Under the pieces are notes generated by a model. That model was not told the DNA's origin. It ran no database searches and saw only the letters and a list, made by a program, of their open reading frames with translations. Source: Planctomycetota bacterium (GTDB lineage Bacteria > Planctomycetota > Phycisphaerae > WQYP01). From it: a stretch of DNA of 7,295 bases. This document shows positions 4,893 through 7,295 of the stretch, one piece after another. Made by a program: the position numbers and the translations under genes. Numbering within the stretch: position 1 is the stretch's first letter; the number at the start of each line of letters is the position of its first letter. Where the stretch lies: positions 1 to 7,295 of the forward strand of contig JAJZCU010000097.1 in assembly GCA_021828935.1 (NCBI GenBank). The letters run 5' to 3'.

Positions 4893-5921
4893 CTACCTTC
4901 GCAGACCGCCGGCGTCTTTTGTTTCGCTGATGTCCTGCACCGGAATCATGACCGTGTCAAAACGCCCCTGTTTCCCCGGCCGCCAACGCGGATCGATCAC
5001 CGCGATTCCGTGCCGCAATTTCACCGCATCGGTTTTCATGCTGCCATTGAATGCCCCACTGCGGTTGCTCGTGTAAATGTTATCACTATTTTCGCCGTCA
5101 AAGGGGGTATTATGCCATGTGACATGATCGTCAGCGAAGCCCACGTTTTCACCGTCGCCCCCGTGGTTGCCGCTGTTCCAAACATTGGGCGTCACGTACG
5201 GCTTTTTCACGCCATGTTCAGGCAGGCCCGGATTGCGATAATGGCCCGAGTGTATCGCCCGCCCCGCCGTCACCACCGGCGCCATGTCGGCCATCAGTGG
5301 CACAGTGCTCACGCCCCGCCCGTGCAGCGCCCGCCACCACGGCGCCAACGTCACACCCGCCCACGGGCTGGCAATGGAATAACTTTCCCCACCGCCCCGC
5401 ACGCCCATCGCCCCCGGCACGCCATTGATCCGGAGATGCCGCTGCCGCGCCGCCCCGCCAAAATTATTCCAAAAATCGCGCGAGGTCCGCGGATGAAAAT
5501 ACTGGGCCGACGGATTAGACGTAAACGGATCTGCCGGGCAGATGAACCGCTTGGGCGTCTCCTGCCCCTCCAGCACCAGCAGCCACAGGCACGCCATCGG
5601 ATCGCCCGCGTGATTTTTATTACGGTATAGCGCCTGAAAAACATGCAGCGATAACCGCGTGGCCACCGGCGAGGGCATCGGATCATTCTCAAAATGATCG
5701 GGAACCGGCGGCGGCAGAACGGTGGGAAAGGCGCTGTTGTTCTGTTCGTACATATACATAGCTAATATTGCCTGCCTGATATTGTTTGAGCATTCCGCCC
5801 GGCTGGCAAATTCGCGGGGGCCGAGGCTCGGCGTTAGCGCTGAATACGCCAGGAACGCCAGCACCAGCAGCGCCCCCGCCGCCACAACCATTTCCACCCG
5901 CGAAAGACCGCGCCGCCGCAT
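4893..5921 (-). CDS. Prepilin-type (pseudopilin-like) secreted protein
   Basis: The 342-aa product has a class III prepilin signal: the leader MRRRG is cut before L6, with the methylase-linked glutamate at E10 (mature +5, in LSRVE), followed by a hydrophobic helix at about 11-28. Mature residue 1 is Leu instead of the usual Phe. After the helix come ECSNNIRQAILAMYMYEQNN (43-62), FICPADPF (126-133) and, near the C-terminus, NSGNHGGDGENVGFADDHVTWH (249-270) and DNIYT (280-284). This is the architecture of the abundant planctomycete prepilin-like proteins with a terminal H-x9-DG-type motif. Their substrates are unknown. I chose the ATG at 5921 because GGAGG lies 5 nt upstream and it gives a proper short leader. 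Upstream in-frame ATGs at 5933 and 5963, and an extension running antisense through the tRNA, are rejected. It stands alone here, without pilus assembly genes. Confidence 0.88.
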   Translation of the reverse strand: MRRRGLSRVEMVVAAGALLVLAFLAYSALTPSLGPREFASRAECSNNIRQAILAMYMYEQNNSAFPTVLPPPVPDHFENDPMPSPVATRLSLHVFQALYRNKNHAGDPMACLWLLVLEGQETPKRFICPADPFTSNPSAQYFHPRTSRDFWNNFGGAARQRHLRINGVPGAMGVRGGGESYSIASPWAGVTLAPWWRALHGRGVSTVPLMADMAPVVTAGRAIHSGHYRNPGLPEHGVKKPYVTPNVWNSGNHGGDGENVGFADDHVTWHNTPFDGENSDNIYTSNRSGAFNGSMKTDAVKLRHGIAVIDPRWRPGKQGRFDTVMIPVQDISETKDAGGLRR

Positions 5922-5926
5922 AAACG

Positions 5927-5931
5927 CCTCC
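5927..5931 (-). promoter_or_regulatory. Ribosome binding site that decides the prepilin start
   Basis: GGAGG on the minus strand ends 5 nt before the ATG at 5921. It selects this start over longer in-frame alternatives and yields a canonical short prepilin leader. Confidence 0.65.
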
Positions 5932-6083
5932 ATCAAAACCGGCCAGCCGAGCCGAACGCGCATAACGCTGGGCGCGGCGCCGGGCTGCGGCGGTCCATCG
6001 TACCATGCTGTTGCGCCGCCAGCACTGCGACGTGGGCCCACGATCGTGGCAGCGGACACCACGGCGCCTGTGGCCCTGTTCAC

Positions 6084-6113
6084 TTGGCGAAAACCCGCCC
6101 CGCCCGCTAGAAT
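6084..6113 (+). promoter_or_regulatory. Candidate promoter of tRNA-Cys
   Basis: TTGGCG, an 18-nt spacer, then TAGAAT (five of six to TATAAT). The -10 box ends 13 nt before the tRNA, which places the transcript start a few bases upstream of it, as expected for a tRNA gene. The -35 box is weak. Confidence 0.45.
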
Positions 6114-6126
6114 GTCATTCCACCTT

Positions 6127-6200
6127 GGCCGGATGCCCGAGTGGTCCAAGGGGGCGGATTGCAAATCCGTTTGTCGTGGGTTCGAATCCCACTCCGGCCT
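6127..6200 (+). tRNA. tRNA-Cys (anticodon GCA)
   Basis: A complete 74-nt cloverleaf. The acceptor arm GGCCGGA (6127-6133) pairs perfectly with TCCGGCC (6193-6199). The anticodon stem 6154-6158/6166-6170 has loop TTGCAAA and anticodon GCA at 6161-6163. The T arm is GTGGG-TTCGAAT-CCCAC (6176-6192). The variable loop is 5 nt. The discriminator base is T at 6200, matching the U73 identity element of cysteine tRNAs. The 3' CCA is not encoded. The adjacent integrase suggests its 3' half is an attachment site. Confidence 0.96.
6176..6200 (+). other. Probable attachment site within the tRNA-Cys 3' end
   Basis: Tyrosine recombinases commonly use the T arm and 3' end of a tRNA gene as their core site, leaving an intact tRNA at one end of the inserted element. 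The recombinase begins 177 bp past this tRNA. No second copy of the 3' end is present in the window, so the far end would lie to the right, outside it. The position is inferred, not observed. Confidence 0.35.
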
Positions 6201-6231
6201 TTGATAACTTTCCCAGTAATCCACCACTTTC

Positions 6232-6280
6232 CGAACGTTCCAACCCGTTTTTAGGGTTTCCTGTCAGCATTCAACGTTCG
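6232..6280. repeat. Nested inverted repeat between tRNA and integrase
   Basis: CGAACGTT (6232-6239) and AACGTTCG (6273-6280) are perfect inverted copies. Inside them AACCC (6242-6246) and GGGTT (6254-6258) flank a 7-nt loop. It could be a recombinase or accessory-factor site, or a terminator-like structure for either flanking gene. Confidence 0.6.
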
Positions 6281-6319
6281 TCTCTGTTAGCCTTACATAG
6301 CCCTAATATGCCAGCGGTT

Positions 6320-6363
6320 TTCAGCATATGTTCAGCAGCCTTTCAGCAGTGTTTCAACCGATG
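6320..6363 (+). repeat. Four 11-bp direct repeats, TTCAGCA-type
   Basis: TTCAGCA starts at 6320, 6331 and 6342, and a degenerate TTCAACC starts at 6353, all exactly 11 bp apart. The spacing is about one helical turn, so a protein could bind the same DNA face repeatedly. Sitting between the integrase gene and its likely attachment site, these are good candidates for arm-type integrase sites or excisionase sites. Confidence 0.65.
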
Positions 6364-6377
6364 CCTACAGTAGATTC

Positions 6378-7295
6378 TCAAGATGCGTTTTTCTTCATGC
6401 TGGGCATTCTTTCAGCAGCGTCAAGGCCATGGCCGGGTAATGCCGCCAAAGCCTTCTGGCTATCGGCCAGGGTCATGTGGGCGTAGATGCCAAATGTCAG
6501 GACAGGCGTTGAATGCCGGGCCAATTCCTGAACCGTCTTAACGTTGGCGCCGCTCTGAACCAGCCAGGTAATGTAAGAGTGCCGAAGGGCATGAAAATCC
6601 ACCACATTACCCGATGCGTCAACGGCGGCCAGGAAGAAAGACTTCTCGCGTAAGGCACGCTGTTGGCCGGCGGCCTCAGCCAGCCAGGCCGCACGGGCCG
6701 CTTTCAGATCTAACCGAAACATTTCAGCGGCCTTGTGGGTGGGCAGGCCGGCAAACGGCTTACTACCCTTCTCCCGGCCTTCCAGCCACGGTTTAAGTAT
6801 CTGCACCAGGGCGGTAGGAATGGGTTGTTGGTCATCACGTCGGCGTTTGCTGTAAGCCGCCGCCACCGTGATGCAGGGGGCGTCGGCGTCCAAGTGGAAT
6901 GACTCCACGGTCAAGGTACGAAGCTCGTTAGCCCTAAACCCCGTTGCACAGGCCACAGCGTAAAGCATGGAACGGTCAATCCCCGACATACCACAGGACA
7001 TTGGGGCCATCTCGGTGGCCTTAATAAGGCGGTCATACTCTTCCACGTCTAGGGCCCTGCGTACATGGCGGCGTTCACTCCGGGCCACCGTCTTCACAGT
7101 GACAATAGCCAGGGCATCATCGGAGCATCGACCGTTACGCCACAACCAGCGTGTAAACAGCTTTATGGCTCGCAGGTAATGGGAACAGGAAGCCTCAGAG
7201 GGCGTTTTAGAATAGCTCAGCACGCCAATAAGTGGGGGTAGATTCATTGCCACCGGCGCGCATAGCATCATCGCGACGATCAGGATGCGCCGCAA
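6378..7295 (-). CDS. Tyrosine recombinase/integrase, N-terminus beyond the window
   Basis: The visible 305 residues hold the end of the core-binding domain (SHYLRAIKLFTRWLWRNGR, 38-56) and a complete catalytic domain. All active-site residues are present: R121 (TGFRANELR), K150 (YSKRRRDD), H235 and R238 (FHALRHSY), H261 (LARHS) and the nucleophile Y271 (GIYAH). Phage-type integrases of planctomycetes share the LARHS, ACYSKRRR-like and HYLRAIK-like blocks. The frame is still open at the window edge, where the only start-like codon is a TTG, so roughly 70-100 N-terminal residues are probably missing. It ends 177 bp from tRNA-Cys, pointing toward it. It would catalyse site-specific integration and excision of an element lying to the right. 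Confidence 0.92.
   Translation of the reverse strand: MRRILIVAMMLCAPVAMNLPPLIGVLSYSKTPSEASCSHYLRAIKLFTRWLWRNGRCSDDALAIVTVKTVARSERRHVRRALDVEEYDRLIKATEMAPMSCGMSGIDRSMLYAVACATGFRANELRTLTVESFHLDADAPCITVAAAYSKRRRDDQQPIPTALVQILKPWLEGREKGSKPFAGLPTHKAAEMFRLDLKAARAAWLAEAAGQQRALREKSFFLAAVDASGNVVDFHALRHSYITWLVQSGANVKTVQELARHSTPVLTFGIYAHMTLADSQKALAALPGHGLDAAERMPSMKKNAS

Noticed and set aside
4848..5630. 260-codon plus-strand open frame rich in Arg, His and Pro
   Set aside because: It is antisense to the prepilin gene, which has clear family motifs. The composition is that of a high-GC shadow frame.
5922..6227. N-terminal extension of the prepilin frame (about 102 residues, containing WDSNPRQTDLQ)
   Set aside because: This stretch is the antisense translation of tRNA-Cys, a well-known artefact. 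The GGAGG-preceded ATG at 5921 gives a proper prepilin leader.

Overview
The window looks like a high-GC chromosomal segment from an environmental bacterium, most probably of the phylum Planctomycetota. Three things point there: a prepilin-type protein with the N-terminal cleavage motif and C-terminal DNIYT/DDH region typical of the large planctomycete pseudopilin-like families; a tyrosine recombinase of the kind common in planctomycete genomes; and a secreted right-handed beta-helix protein. The assignment comes from family resemblance only, because no rRNA or other marker gene is present.

Layout. Positions 1-1031 hold no convincing gene. They carry several dispersed repeats: three copies of a (CACAGAGNN)3 repeat, one copy of a related GAG-periodic repeat, a 12-G tract, and two copies of a 32-bp repeat. 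A beta-helix protein follows on the + strand (1032-2276). Convergent with it is a minus-strand three-gene cluster (4169 down to 2364): a 234-aa protein, a 260-aa protein, and a severely shortened metallo-beta-lactamase-fold (MBL) ORF. The cluster has a good sigma70-like promoter (4225-4253), tight gene spacing and a translationally coupled third ORF. Positions 4254-4892 are another gene-free, hairpin-rich and repeat-rich stretch. Next come a prepilin-type protein on the minus strand (5921-4893), a complete tRNA-Cys(GCA) on the + strand (6127-6200), and a tyrosine recombinase on the minus strand (7295-6378) that runs off the right edge.

How the parts fit. The recombinase sits just past the 3' end of tRNA-Cys. 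Between them is an AT-richer gap with four 11-bp-phased TTCAGCA-type repeats and a nested inverted repeat. This is the arrangement expected at the end of an integrated element, with tRNA-Cys as the attachment gene and the element extending to the right, outside the window. The most unusual gene content is the three-gene operon. Its first two products are unknown, and its MBL partner stops right after the metal-binding motif, inside a strong GC-rich hairpin. Two 31-bp near-identical repeats, one at the end of the beta-helix gene and one about 2.3 kb away, encode the same ten-residue tail plus stop apart from one conservative change.
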